From Planctomycetota bacterium (GTDB lineage: Bacteria; Planctomycetota; Phycisphaerae; UBA1845; CAIVHJ01): a DNA stretch of 6,168 nt. Numbering within the stretch: position 1 is the first letter of the stretch; every line of letters starts with the position of its first letter. The position numbers and the translations under genes were made by a program. Under the pieces are notes generated by a model. It was not told the DNA's origin. It searched no databases and saw only the letters and a list, made by a program, of their open reading frames with translations. Below, piece by piece: positions 1 to 6,158 of this stretch. The stretch is from assembly GCA_022565195.1 (NCBI GenBank), contig JADFJZ010000105.1, positions 1 to 6,168 on the forward strand. Reading direction: 5' to 3'.

Positions 1-139
1 TAAACTAGAATTACAGGCAAAAGTTGTTAGTGCCCTAAACTCTCCTTTATCTGGAATAGTGGGCGTATTACATGGAAATCTTCGAAGTTTAGTTTATGTA
101 TTATCACAAGTCCAAAAGTCGAAGGGGGGTGCTAGTTAA
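1..139 (+). CDS. rplJ: 50S ribosomal protein L10, C-terminal end (5' part outside window)
   Basis: The frame beginning at base 2 is open for 45 codons and stops with TAA at 137-139. It encodes an L10-like tail with the segments SPLSGIVGVLHGNLRSLVYV and a lysine/glycine-rich end (KSKGGAS). L10 anchors the L7/L12 dimers of the ribosomal stalk, and its last helices are the L7/L12 binding site. The 'P(L/I)SG-x-VGVL-x-GNLR-x-LVYVL' pattern is typical of bacterial L10 C-termini, most like those of candidate-phyla bacteria as I remember them. Codons are AT-ending (tta, cta, gta, agt, gga; hand count 10 of 45 end in G or C), unlike every gene after base ~270. The stop overlaps the next start by one base (TAATG), as in translationally coupled rplJ-rplL pairs. 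Identification is by motif reading only. Confidence 0.8.
   Translation, partial: KLELQAKVVSALNSPLSGIVGVLHGNLRSLVYVLSQVQKSKGGAS
122..130 (+). promoter_or_regulatory. Ribosome binding site before the start at 139
   Basis: The purine run AAGGGGGGT lies inside the last L10 codons (Lys-Gly-Gly) and ends 8 bases before the ATG at 139. With the TAATG overlap it makes 139 a convincing start for a gene translated directly after rplJ, which would normally be rplL. It does not show that the downstream protease normally starts here. Confidence 0.55.
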
Positions 140-267
140 TGGCGGACGAAGAGAAAAAAGACGAATCCAAAGAAGAGGAAGAGAAAGAGAGTGAAAAACC
201 AGAAACCTCTGATGAATCAAAGCCAGAACCAGAGGAAACTGCAAAAGAAGATGAGGAGGAAGATAAA
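139..267 (+). other. Low-GC acidic leader, possibly the 5' end of rplL (L7/L12) from the same source as the L10 tail
   Basis: These 43 codons encode almost only Glu, Lys, Asp, Ser and Pro, starting MADEEKKDESKEEEEK. Codon choice (cca, tca, tct, act, gca, gat, mostly aaa for Lys; 13 of 42 codons after the start end in G or C) matches the L10 tail. It does not match the GC-rich protease: even the protease's own Lys/Asp-rich loop at 445-480 mostly uses gac and aag. Some candidate-phyla L7/L12 proteins have a charged N-terminal extension, and rplL follows rplJ in nearly all bacteria, so this may be the start of rplL. The alternative is that it is the acidic linker that tricorn homologues often carry just before the segment seen here. 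No diagnostic L7/L12 core is present, so the assignment is inference. Confidence 0.4.
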
Positions 268-1857
268 CCGGTCGAGATCGCGCTGGACGGGTTTGAACGT
301 CGGGCGGTGCCGATCCCCGTGGACAAGGGTAATTTCACTTTCCTGGCGGTCAACGACAAGCACCAGTTGATCTACGTCCGCCGGCCCGCGCGCGGCTCCG
401 GCGGCAAGCCGGCCATCAAGCTCTTTGATCTCGAAGCGCAGCAGAAAGACGACGACAAGGAAAAGGGCGAAAAGACCGTGCTCGCCGACGTGGGTGCGTT
501 CGCCATGACCGCCGACGGCAAGAGCCTGCTGGTGCGCAAGGACGGCAAGCTGGCCGTCATCGCCGCGGCGAAGGATCAAAAGATCGAGAAATCGATCTCC
601 ACGGACGGCCTGACGGCCATCATCAAGCCGCGCGAAGAATGGCGGCAGTTGTTCAACGAAACCTGGCGGATCGAGCGCGACTTTTTCTACGACCCCAACA
701 TGCACGGCGTGGATTGGCCGGCCATGAAGGTGCTCTATGGCGGCATGATCGAGGACTGCGCTTCGCGCGAGGACGTGACCTTCGTGATCGGCGAATTGAT
801 CTCCGAATTGAACGTCGGCCATGCCTACGCCCGCAGCGGCGGGGATCTCGAGCACGGGCCCAGCGTATCCGTCGGGATGCTGGGCGTGGATTTTGAGCTG
901 GACAGCGGCGCGTACCGCATCGCGAAGATTTACGAAGGCGGACCGTGGGACTCCGACGCCCGAGGCCCACTCAGCCAGCCCGGCGTGGATGTGAAAGAGG
1001 GCGATTACTTGCTGGCGGTCGACGGCGTGCCGCTGGACACGACGAAAGACCCGTGGGCGGCGTTCGTGAGCAAGGGCGGGAAGATCGCGACACTGACCGT
1101 CAGCGACAAGCCGCAGATCGACGACGACGCTCGCCATATCGTCGTCAAGCTGCTGGACAACGAGCGCGGGCAGCGCTATCGGGCCTGGATCGAGCACAAC
1201 CGCGCCTACGTCGCCGAGAAAACCGGCGGGCGCGTGGGATACATTTACGTGCCCAACACCGGCGTCAACGGGCAGAACGATCTGTTCCGGCAGTTCTATG
1301 GCCAGGTCGATAAGGAAGCGCTGATTATCGACGAGCGTTGGAACGGCGGCGGGCAGATCCCGACGCGCTTCATCGAATTGCTCAAGCGCCCGATGGCCAA
1401 CTACTGGGCGGTGCGCGAAGGGCACGACTGGCCCTGGCCGCCGGACAGTCATCAGGGGCCCAAGTGCATGCTCATCAACGGGCTGGCCGGCTCCGGCGGG
1501 GATTACTTTCCGTACTATTTCCGCATGCGCAACGTCGGCAAGCTGATCGGCATGCGCACCTGGGGCGGACTGGTCGGCATCAGCGGCAATCCGCAATTGA
1601 TCGACGGCGGCAGAATCACCGCGCCGACATTTGCGTTCTACGAACTCGACGGCACGTGGGGCGTTGAAGGCCACGGCGTGGACCCGGACATCGAGGTCAT
1701 CGACGACCCTGCGCTGATGACGGACGGCGGCGACCCGCAACTGGATGCCGCCATCGCGCACATGCTCGACGAACTCAAGCGCAACCCATACAAGAAGCCC
1801 GCCCGACCCGCGTACCCCGACCGCAGCGGCATGGGCGTCAGCGAGGAAGACAAGTAG
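139..1857 (+). CDS. Tricorn-type serine protease (peptidase S41 family), C-terminal half, N-terminus probably replaced at a junction
   Basis: The open frame is 572 aa; the protease part begins about residue 44 (PVEIALDGFERR), a segment that in tricorn homologues follows an acidic linker. Order: residues ~44-160, last strands of the second propeller; ~160-235, helical C1 domain with catalytic His228 in ELNVGHAY; ~240-330, PDZ domain; ~350-530, C2 catalytic domain. C2 carries the DERWNGGG loop (residues 398-405), nucleophile Ser452 in AGSGGDYF, and Glu510 in VEGHGVDPD. By alignment from memory to Thermoplasma tricorn (S745, H746, S965, D966, E1023), the nucleophile, His and Glu are kept; the Ser before the His is Gly227 and Asp966 is Gly453. 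Tricorn enzymes are usually about 1050-1100 aa and cut oligopeptides. The first propeller and most of the second, which guide substrate, are absent. No signal peptide is present on this start, so location cannot be judged. Family call is firm; the native start is not in the window. Confidence 0.88.
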   Translation: MADEEKKDESKEEEEKESEKPETSDESKPEPEETAKEDEEEDKPVEIALDGFERRAVPIPVDKGNFTFLAVNDKHQLIYVRRPARGSGGKPAIKLFDLEAQQKDDDKEKGEKTVLADVGAFAMTADGKSLLVRKDGKLAVIAAAKDQKIEKSISTDGLTAIIKPREEWRQLFNETWRIERDFFYDPNMHGVDWPAMKVLYGGMIEDCASREDVTFVIGELISELNVGHAYARSGGDLEHGPSVSVGMLGVDFELDSGAYRIAKIYEGGPWDSDARGPLSQPGVDVKEGDYLLAVDGVPLDTTKDPWAAFVSKGGKIATLTVSDKPQIDDDARHIVVKLLDNERGQRYRAWIEHNRAYVAEKTGGRVGYIYVPNTGVNGQNDLFRQFYGQVDKEALIIDERWNGGGQIPTRFIELLKRPMANYWAVREGHDWPWPPDSHQGPKCMLINGLAGSGGDYFPYYFRMRNVGKLIGMRTWGGLVGISGNPQLIDGGRITAPTFAFYELDGTWGVEGHGVDPDIEVIDDPALMTDGGDPQLDAAIAHMLDELKRNPYKKPARPAYPDRSGMGVSEEDK

Positions 1858-1858
1858 T

Positions 1859-1893
1859 CGATTGCGGAATTCGGATTGCGGATTGCGGATTGA
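1859..1893. repeat. Short tandem repeat, 7-bp unit GGATTGC
   Basis: Just after the protease stop, units GGATTGC at 1873-1879 and 1880-1886 are followed by GGATTGA at 1887-1893. A degenerate copy (CGATTGCGGAATTC) lies at 1859-1872. On the other strand such tracts read as NPQSxIRNPQS in spurious reading frames, a pattern I recall from intergenic regions of Planctomycetota and some other large-genome environmental bacteria. No function is known to me. Confidence 0.7.
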
Positions 1894-1900
1894 TGAATCA

Positions 1901-1926
1901 GAGACGCGACCGTAAGGGAGCGGTTC
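1901..1926. repeat. Dispersed intergenic repeat with core GCGACCGTAAGGGAGCGGTT
   Basis: The core at 1906-1925 matches a motif I recall as abundant between genes in Planctomycetota; its reverse strand reads as PLPYGR or as SLTVA in spurious frames. Only one copy lies in this window, so the claim that it is dispersed rests on memory, not on the sequence. It sits between convergent genes directly beside the 7-bp tandem repeat. Confidence 0.5.
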
Positions 1927-1933
1927 ATCCGCG
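1905..1933. terminator. Possible bidirectional terminator hairpin between convergent genes
   Basis: CGCG (1905-1908) pairs with CGCG (1930-1933), and the inner ACCG (1909-1912) pairs with CGGT (1921-1924). This leaves an 8-base loop and a 5-base bulge on the right side (1925-1929). It lies between stops that face each other (1857 on + and 1935 on -). There is no T-tract on either side, so intrinsic termination is uncertain. Confidence 0.35.
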
Positions 1934-1934
1934 C

Positions 1935-2945
1935 TCACACTTGCTGTGCGGCGGAGGTTGCTTTGGCGCGGAGGGCGTCGGCGGACTCGGTGACTTCCTG
2001 GGCCATCTTGGTGTTGGGGAACTCGGTGCGGATTTGCTCGCCGACGGCGATGGCGTCTTCCCAGCGTTTATCCGTGACGGCGCTGCGGAACTGGACGCCC
2101 AGATCGAGGAGCTTGGCTTTGAATACGCCGCGGGCCGAATCCTCGAGTTGCGACGCTTCTTCGCGCGTCAAGTATGGATCCAACTCCTTCAATAGTTCGA
2201 TGGCCCGATCGAGATCTTTCTTTTCCACCGCGTCCTGCCACTGCGTGAGCAGGAGCTCCTTGAACTCCTTCTTACGACTCGCCAGTTCCGTGATGACTTC
2301 AGAAACGCGCCGGTCCTTCGGCGCCAGTCGCAGCAAGCGCTCGGTCTCAGCCTGGACGTTGTCCCATCTTCGTTCCCGCAGCAGCAGCCGGGCGTGCTTC
2401 AATGAAGTCTGCACCTTGTCCTCGATCACCGTCGCCCGAAACTCATCGACTTCCTTGCGATAATTGTAGGCCTCGAGCCGGTAACCGAAACGGTTCTCCA
2501 TGTCCTCGATCAAGCTGTAGGCCGCCTCCCAATCTTCCTTGAGGATGTCTTCGCGGATGGCCTTGCGCAGGGCATCGCGTTCCATGTCGCGGTGGGTAAT
2601 GGATTTCACGCCGTCCGAAAGCTGACTGTTGCCGCAGATGGTCTCCAGCAGTTCGTTTTGCTTGTTCTGGGCGGAGGTGAGTTCGATGAACAACTCGTGA
2701 ATGCGGTGCGAGTTGCCCTCGATCTTGACGAGCAACTCACTGATGCCGGCGACCATCGCGCCCAGGAAAAAGATGGCCATCCCGCCCATCAGCAACACCA
2801 TCGTCGTTCCGGGGCGGCTGTCCACGTCAAGGACACCCGGGATCAAGGGGTAGGCCACGATGCCCAAGCCCATGATCATGGCGAAGAGGGTAGCGATTCG
2901 AAGCCCACGGCGAGTATTGGTCAGACGATGATAAGAACCGGCCAT
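1935..2945 (-). CDS. Membrane-anchored protein with four ~50-residue helical repeats, function unknown
   Basis: The protein is 336 aa, with ATG at 2945-2943 and TGA at 1937-1935. A short basic N-terminus (residues 1-16) precedes a membrane helix at ~17-38 and a second at ~48-70, joined by a short loop with PGVLDVDSRPG. With a basic N-terminus the in-out-in orientation is likely, which would place the large C-terminal part in the cytoplasm. After a charged stretch likely to be coiled coil (~72-130) come four related units starting near 133, 188, 239 and 289. Each has a charged residue pair, Trp or Leu (W139, W194, L245, W295), then a helix of the form A..L.E.L...(F/P). Spacing is 50-55 residues, longer than a 34-residue TPR, so these are TPR-like helical pairs rather than classical TPRs. 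Such repeats usually bind protein partners. No catalytic motif is seen. The gene lies 131 bases downstream of the M28 gene on the same strand, but has its own promoter-like sequence. Confidence 0.85.
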   Translation of the reverse strand: MAGSYHRLTNTRRGLRIATLFAMIMGLGIVAYPLIPGVLDVDSRPGTTMVLLMGGMAIFFLGAMVAGISELLVKIEGNSHRIHELFIELTSAQNKQNELLETICGNSQLSDGVKSITHRDMERDALRKAIREDILKEDWEAAYSLIEDMENRFGYRLEAYNYRKEVDEFRATVIEDKVQTSLKHARLLLRERRWDNVQAETERLLRLAPKDRRVSEVITELASRKKEFKELLLTQWQDAVEKKDLDRAIELLKELDPYLTREEASQLEDSARGVFKAKLLDLGVQFRSAVTDKRWEDAIAVGEQIRTEFPNTKMAQEVTESADALRAKATSAAQQV

Positions 2946-2954
2946 TTGGATGAG

Positions 2955-2960
2955 ACCTCA
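2955..2960 (-). promoter_or_regulatory. Ribosome binding site of the 336-aa membrane protein gene
   Basis: Read on the minus strand this is TGAGGT, ending 9 bases before the ATG at 2945. It supports that start, which also places the two membrane helices directly behind a short basic N-terminus. Confidence 0.55.
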
Positions 2961-2992
2961 AGAGTCGACGAATGGACCTGCGAGACACTCCT

Positions 2993-3021
2993 ATTTTATA
3001 TCGAAGGGACTGTCTGGTCAA
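2993..3021 (-). promoter_or_regulatory. Sigma70-type promoter for the 336-aa membrane protein gene
   Basis: On the minus strand, TTGACC (3021-3016) matches five of six bases of the -35 consensus and TAAAAT (2998-2993) matches five of six of the -10 consensus. The spacer is exactly 17 bases. Transcription would start near 2986, giving a leader of about 40 bases. The AT-rich -10 region stands out in otherwise GC-rich DNA. The site suggests this gene can be transcribed independently of the upstream peptidase gene. Confidence 0.6.
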
Positions 3022-3034
3022 CTGCGAAGTGGCC

Positions 3035-3059
3035 CGCGGCGAAAACGCAACGAGCCGCG
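3035..3059 (-). terminator. Possible terminator hairpin behind the M28 peptidase gene
   Basis: CGCGGC (3035-3040) and GCCGCG (3054-3059) form a perfect 6-bp GC stem with a 13-base loop. On the minus strand the hairpin starts 17 bases after the TAG stop of the peptidase and lies just upstream of the promoter of the next gene, where a terminator would be expected. No T-run follows on the minus strand, so it is a weak candidate for intrinsic termination. Confidence 0.35.
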
Positions 3060-3076
3060 AAACACACATTTGGTGA

Positions 3077-6000
3077 CTATTCGCGTGAGCCTGGGGTGAT
3101 AGTGAGTTTGACTCGTTTCTCGTTGCGCAGGACGACCACCACTGCCGGCTGACCGACTTTTAGAGCACCGATGGCGGCGCTGTAGTCTTGCACGTTCTCG
3201 ATCGTATTGCCGGCCAGTTCAACGATGAGGTCTCCCCCTCTGAGGCCGGCTTCGTCCGCGGGCGAACCCTTCGTTACGCTCGAGAGCAGCGCGCCCCGGG
3301 CTTCGCCGGCGTAGTCTGGCATGGTGCCGAGGTAGACACGCCCTCGGGCTCGCCTCGGAGCACCCGATTTCTGTTCCATGAGCACGTAGTCCGGCATGTC
3401 GCCCTGCGTGCTCAGCGAACGGGCGATCAGCGAAACAAAGCGGGCGATTTGGGTGAGCCCTTCGTAGTTGACCTTGTCGGCGGTGTCGCGCGGCGAATGA
3501 TAATCGGAGTGCGCACCGGTGAACAAGCTCAGTACGGGCACGCCTTTCAGGTAGAACGCGGTCGTATCGGTCGGCAGCAGGGCTTGGTCCTGAATCGAGA
3601 TCGACAGCCCGACCGGCACGTTGCGGCGCTCGATCTCGCCGGGCCAGATCGAACTCGAACCCACTCCCTGCACGATCAGCTTGCCATCCAGTCGGCCGAT
3701 CATGTCCATGTTCAAGTAAGCGGCCACCGAGGCTTGGATGTTGTCCTTTTGGCCGCTCTTGGCGGTCAATTGTTTCACGAAGTGCTTGGAGCCCAGCAGG
3801 CCAAGTTCTTCGCCCGACCAGGCCGCGAAGATGACGTCGCGTTTGAGTTTGAGTTTGCCGGTGGCCACTTGGTCCGCGAAGTACTCGGCGATTTCCAGAA
3901 GTCCCGCGATGCCCGAGGCATTGTCGTCGGCGCCGAAGTGAATCATGTTCCGCTCGTCTTCGCGGGCCAGCGAGTCGGAAGAGCCGCCCTTGCCAAGGTG
4001 ATCGACGTGCCCTCCGATGACCAGTGCCGGCGGCGGCGGGCCATCGATCAACGCTTCGGCTCGAAGCACCGCGAGCACGTTTCGAGCCTGGCGCGTCACT
4101 TTTTCGATGTCAATCGTCACCTCGATCTGAATATTGGGAATGGCAAAACCCATCTGCGGCTGGCCGGTGTCGAGTTCGTCCTGTAATGCCTTCAACTTCT
4201 TGTCGGCCTTATCCAAGATGTGCTGGGCCAGTTTTCCGGTCATTGAAATTGCGGGAATGCTGACCGCGGCGTGGATGTCGTCGCGGCGAATCCGCACCAG
4301 CGGATCACGAAACTGCGAGTTCGGTCCGGGAACCAGGATCAGACCTCGGGCGCCTTTGTCGCGCACGGTCCGCGCCTTGGCGGATCGTGTTCCATACGGA
4401 CCCAGGTGCTGCCGCCGCTCCGGCGTGATATCTTCCGGCATGTCGCGGAGCACCATGACCCACTTGTCGGTGACATCCAAATGGACGAATGAATCGTAGG
4501 CCTCGAACTCTTCGGTCTTGGGCGCCACGATCCCGTAGCCGGCAAAGACCACCTCCGCGGAATCGAACTGCCCGGTGTTGGAGATGCCCAGAGGCCTCCA
4601 ATCCTTGTCAACGGAGAGCTGGCCTCGCACCGGGTCGGGACCGGAGATTTGCAGCTTGTTGCGAGGCCCGAGTGACGCGCCAGCAGTGAAATCGAACTCC
4701 TGGAAGTACGTGCCGCCGTCGCCGGCGCCGATCAGGCCGAACCGTTCGAAAGCGTCAGCGACATACTGCGTAGCCAGCCGTTCCCCCTCGGTGCCGGTCA
4801 TGCGACCTGCCATCCGCTCAGACGCCAATGTCACGACGTGCGTCCGAGCATCCTCCGCTCGGATCTCCGGCTTCGTCGTGGCAGACATGACGGCTTGGGG
4901 CGCTATGAGTGCAGCGTCTTGCCTCTTCGCAGTGTGCTCCAGGTTGAGCAGTCGCCGGGCTGCCTGGTGATTCCAGTCGGCGATAAAAATCTGGGAGTCG
5001 CTCTTCGCGGTTCTTTTGGAGGTCCAGGTGAGTTTCGTACCGTCCCAGGAGAAGCTCGGCAGGCCATCAAACTTGGGCGTGTAGGTGACCCGCACCGGTG
5101 CGCTCCGCCCCTCCACGTCGACCAGGTAGAGCTCGAAATTGTCGAAGCCGTGCTTGTTTGTCGTGAAGATGAAGTACTCACCCGACGGATGGTAATACGG
5201 CGCCCAGGACATCGCGCCCAGGTGCGTGATCTTCTGCTGATCGCTGCCATCGATGTTCATTGTGTAGACTTCAGCGGTCGCGCCCTCGACCGAGAACCGC
5301 CGCCAGCAAATCCGCCGGCCGTCGGGGCTGAAGAACGGGCCGCCGTCGTATCCTTTGACGTCCGTCAGTCGCCGCACGTCACTGCCGTCGGCGCTCATGA
5401 CGTAGATGTCGAGCATGTACGACTTGTCACGCTCGAAGATTTTCGAATCCTCGGCCGACAATGTTTCAATGTAGGCGTGGCGATTCGAGGAGAACACGAT
5501 CAGCCGGCCATCGGGTGACATGGCTCCTTCGGCGTCGTAGCCGCGCGCTTCAGTCAGGCGTGTGAGGCCGTCGGTTTCGAGATCGCGCAGGTAGATTTCG
5601 TAATGCTCGTCATAGTCCCAGGAATAGCGTTTCTGTCGCCCGGAGGCGCGCTCCGCGAGTTCCTGTTTTTGTTTCTTGAGCGCGTTTGCGTCGTCGTGAG
5701 TCGAGGCAAAGAGCACCTTGCGATCGTCCGGTGTGAACCACGCGCAGGTCGTCTTGCCGTGACCCGGCGAGACGCGGCGAGTGTCGCCGGTTTCCAGATC
5801 GAGCGTGTAGATTTGGAAGAATGGATTGTCGGCCTGGCGCTCGCTGGAAAAGACCAGTTTCGAGTCGTCGTGACTGAAGTAGTCTTCTCCGGCGCGCCGG
5901 CCCTCGAAGGTGAGCTGGCGAATGTGGGTCATCAGCTGCGCCTCGGCCACAGCCGGATCGATCTCCGGCTCGGCGGTCGTGCCGGCGGGCGGACTGGAAT

Positions 6001-6100
6001 CGCCGGCGGGCCCGGACGGTTTCTGATGAGCATAGGCCGGCACGGTCAGCAATAAGTTCAGAAAAAGGACCAACGAACAAACACTCGTACCACAAGACAT
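3077..6100 (-). CDS. Secreted M28-family zinc peptidase with N-terminal six-bladed propeller, PA domain and C-terminal PDZ domain
   Basis: The protein is 1007 aa from the ATG at 6100, stopping with TAG at 3079-3077. This start was chosen over an in-frame GTG at 6109 because the ribosome binding site overlaps the GTG. Residues 1-24 are a signal peptide (hydrophobic core LVLFLNLLL, AYA cleavage site), though the n-region has no basic residue. After a Pro/Gly-rich linker come six TolB/PD40-like blades (~58-390; outer strands begin near 76, 123, 195, 258, 304 and 351). The peptidase follows: an N-terminal part (~419-457), a PA-type insertion (~500-630) and the metal core (~660-895). All five expected M28 zinc ligands and the base are visible: H698 in GGHVDHLG, D725 in GADDNASG, E764 (base) and E765 in SGEELG, D799 in NMDMIGR, H868 in DYHSPRDT. 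A PDZ domain fills ~920-1003. M28 enzymes with this metal site are mostly aminopeptidases; substrate here is unknown. The product should act in the periplasm or outside the cell. Confidence 0.92.
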   Translation of the reverse strand: MSCGTSVCSLVLFLNLLLTVPAYAHQKPSGPAGDSSPPAGTTAEPEIDPAVAEAQLMTHIRQLTFEGRRAGEDYFSHDDSKLVFSSERQADNPFFQIYTLDLETGDTRRVSPGHGKTTCAWFTPDDRKVLFASTHDDANALKKQKQELAERASGRQKRYSWDYDEHYEIYLRDLETDGLTRLTEARGYDAEGAMSPDGRLIVFSSNRHAYIETLSAEDSKIFERDKSYMLDIYVMSADGSDVRRLTDVKGYDGGPFFSPDGRRICWRRFSVEGATAEVYTMNIDGSDQQKITHLGAMSWAPYYHPSGEYFIFTTNKHGFDNFELYLVDVEGRSAPVRVTYTPKFDGLPSFSWDGTKLTWTSKRTAKSDSQIFIADWNHQAARRLLNLEHTAKRQDAALIAPQAVMSATTKPEIRAEDARTHVVTLASERMAGRMTGTEGERLATQYVADAFERFGLIGAGDGGTYFQEFDFTAGASLGPRNKLQISGPDPVRGQLSVDKDWRPLGISNTGQFDSAEVVFAGYGIVAPKTEEFEAYDSFVHLDVTDKWVMVLRDMPEDITPERRQHLGPYGTRSAKARTVRDKGARGLILVPGPNSQFRDPLVRIRRDDIHAAVSIPAISMTGKLAQHILDKADKKLKALQDELDTGQPQMGFAIPNIQIEVTIDIEKVTRQARNVLAVLRAEALIDGPPPPALVIGGHVDHLGKGGSSDSLAREDERNMIHFGADDNASGIAGLLEIAEYFADQVATGKLKLKRDVIFAAWSGEELGLLGSKHFVKQLTAKSGQKDNIQASVAAYLNMDMIGRLDGKLIVQGVGSSSIWPGEIERRNVPVGLSISIQDQALLPTDTTAFYLKGVPVLSLFTGAHSDYHSPRDTADKVNYEGLTQIARFVSLIARSLSTQGDMPDYVLMEQKSGAPRRARGRVYLGTMPDYAGEARGALLSSVTKGSPADEAGLRGGDLIVELAGNTIENVQDYSAAIGALKVGQPAVVVVLRNEKRVKLTITPGSRE

Positions 6101-6106
6101 GACCGA

Positions 6107-6113
6107 CACCTCT
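6107..6113 (-). promoter_or_regulatory. Ribosome binding site that decides the M28 peptidase start
   Basis: On the minus strand this reads AGAGGTG; its AGAGG core ends 8 bases before the ATG at 6100. The alternative GTG start (6109-6107) lies inside the site itself and would have no binding site at a usable distance, so the ATG is preferred. The choice changes the protein by only three residues. Confidence 0.6.
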
Positions 6114-6146
6114 GGAATCGAGTAGCGTCACAATACCAAAGCTGAC

Positions 6147-6158
6147 ATTCTAGAGAAT
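6147..6158 (-). promoter_or_regulatory. Weak -10-like element with a small inverted repeat upstream of the M28 gene
   Basis: On the minus strand TAGAAT (6152-6147) matches five of six -10 bases, about 46 bases before the ATG. The matching -35 hexamer would fall just beyond the window end and cannot be tested. The same bases form an inverted repeat, ATTCT (6147-6151) and AGAAT (6154-6158) with a 2-base gap. This may be chance in an AT-rich leader. Confidence 0.25.

Noticed and set aside
139..267. Acidic leader as a complete small gene or a signal sequence
   Set aside because: It has no stop before the protease, no hydrophobic segment and no cleavage site; it is only a charged low-complexity stretch.
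1859..1893. CRISPR-like repeat
   Set aside because: The unit is 7 bp in direct tandem with no spacers and no cas genes nearby.
217..1938. 573-aa open frame on the minus strand opposite the tricorn-type gene
   Set aside because: It is a shadow of a GC-rich gene: low-complexity His/Val/Asp/Arg-rich translation, no recognisable domain, and it begins inside the intergenic repeats (its PLPYGR and IRNPQS segments are translated repeats).
2592..3152. 186-aa plus-strand open frame crossing the promoter region between the two minus-strand genes
   Set aside because: It overlaps the 5' half of the membrane-protein gene, its promoter and the hairpin; the translation is compositionally odd and has no recognisable motif.
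3188..4186. 332-aa open frame on the plus strand opposite the M28 peptidase
   Set aside because: The opposite strand encodes a complete zinc peptidase with all catalytic motifs here; this frame has no domain or binding site and reflects the GC-rich codon pattern.
4838..5518. 226-aa plus-strand open frame opposite the propeller of the M28 protein
   Set aside because: The minus strand encodes regular propeller blades here; the plus frame is rich in Arg, Val and Asp without domain features.
6107..6109. GTG as the start of the M28 peptidase (1010 aa)
   Set aside because: The ribosome binding site overlaps this codon; the ATG three codons downstream has correct spacing.
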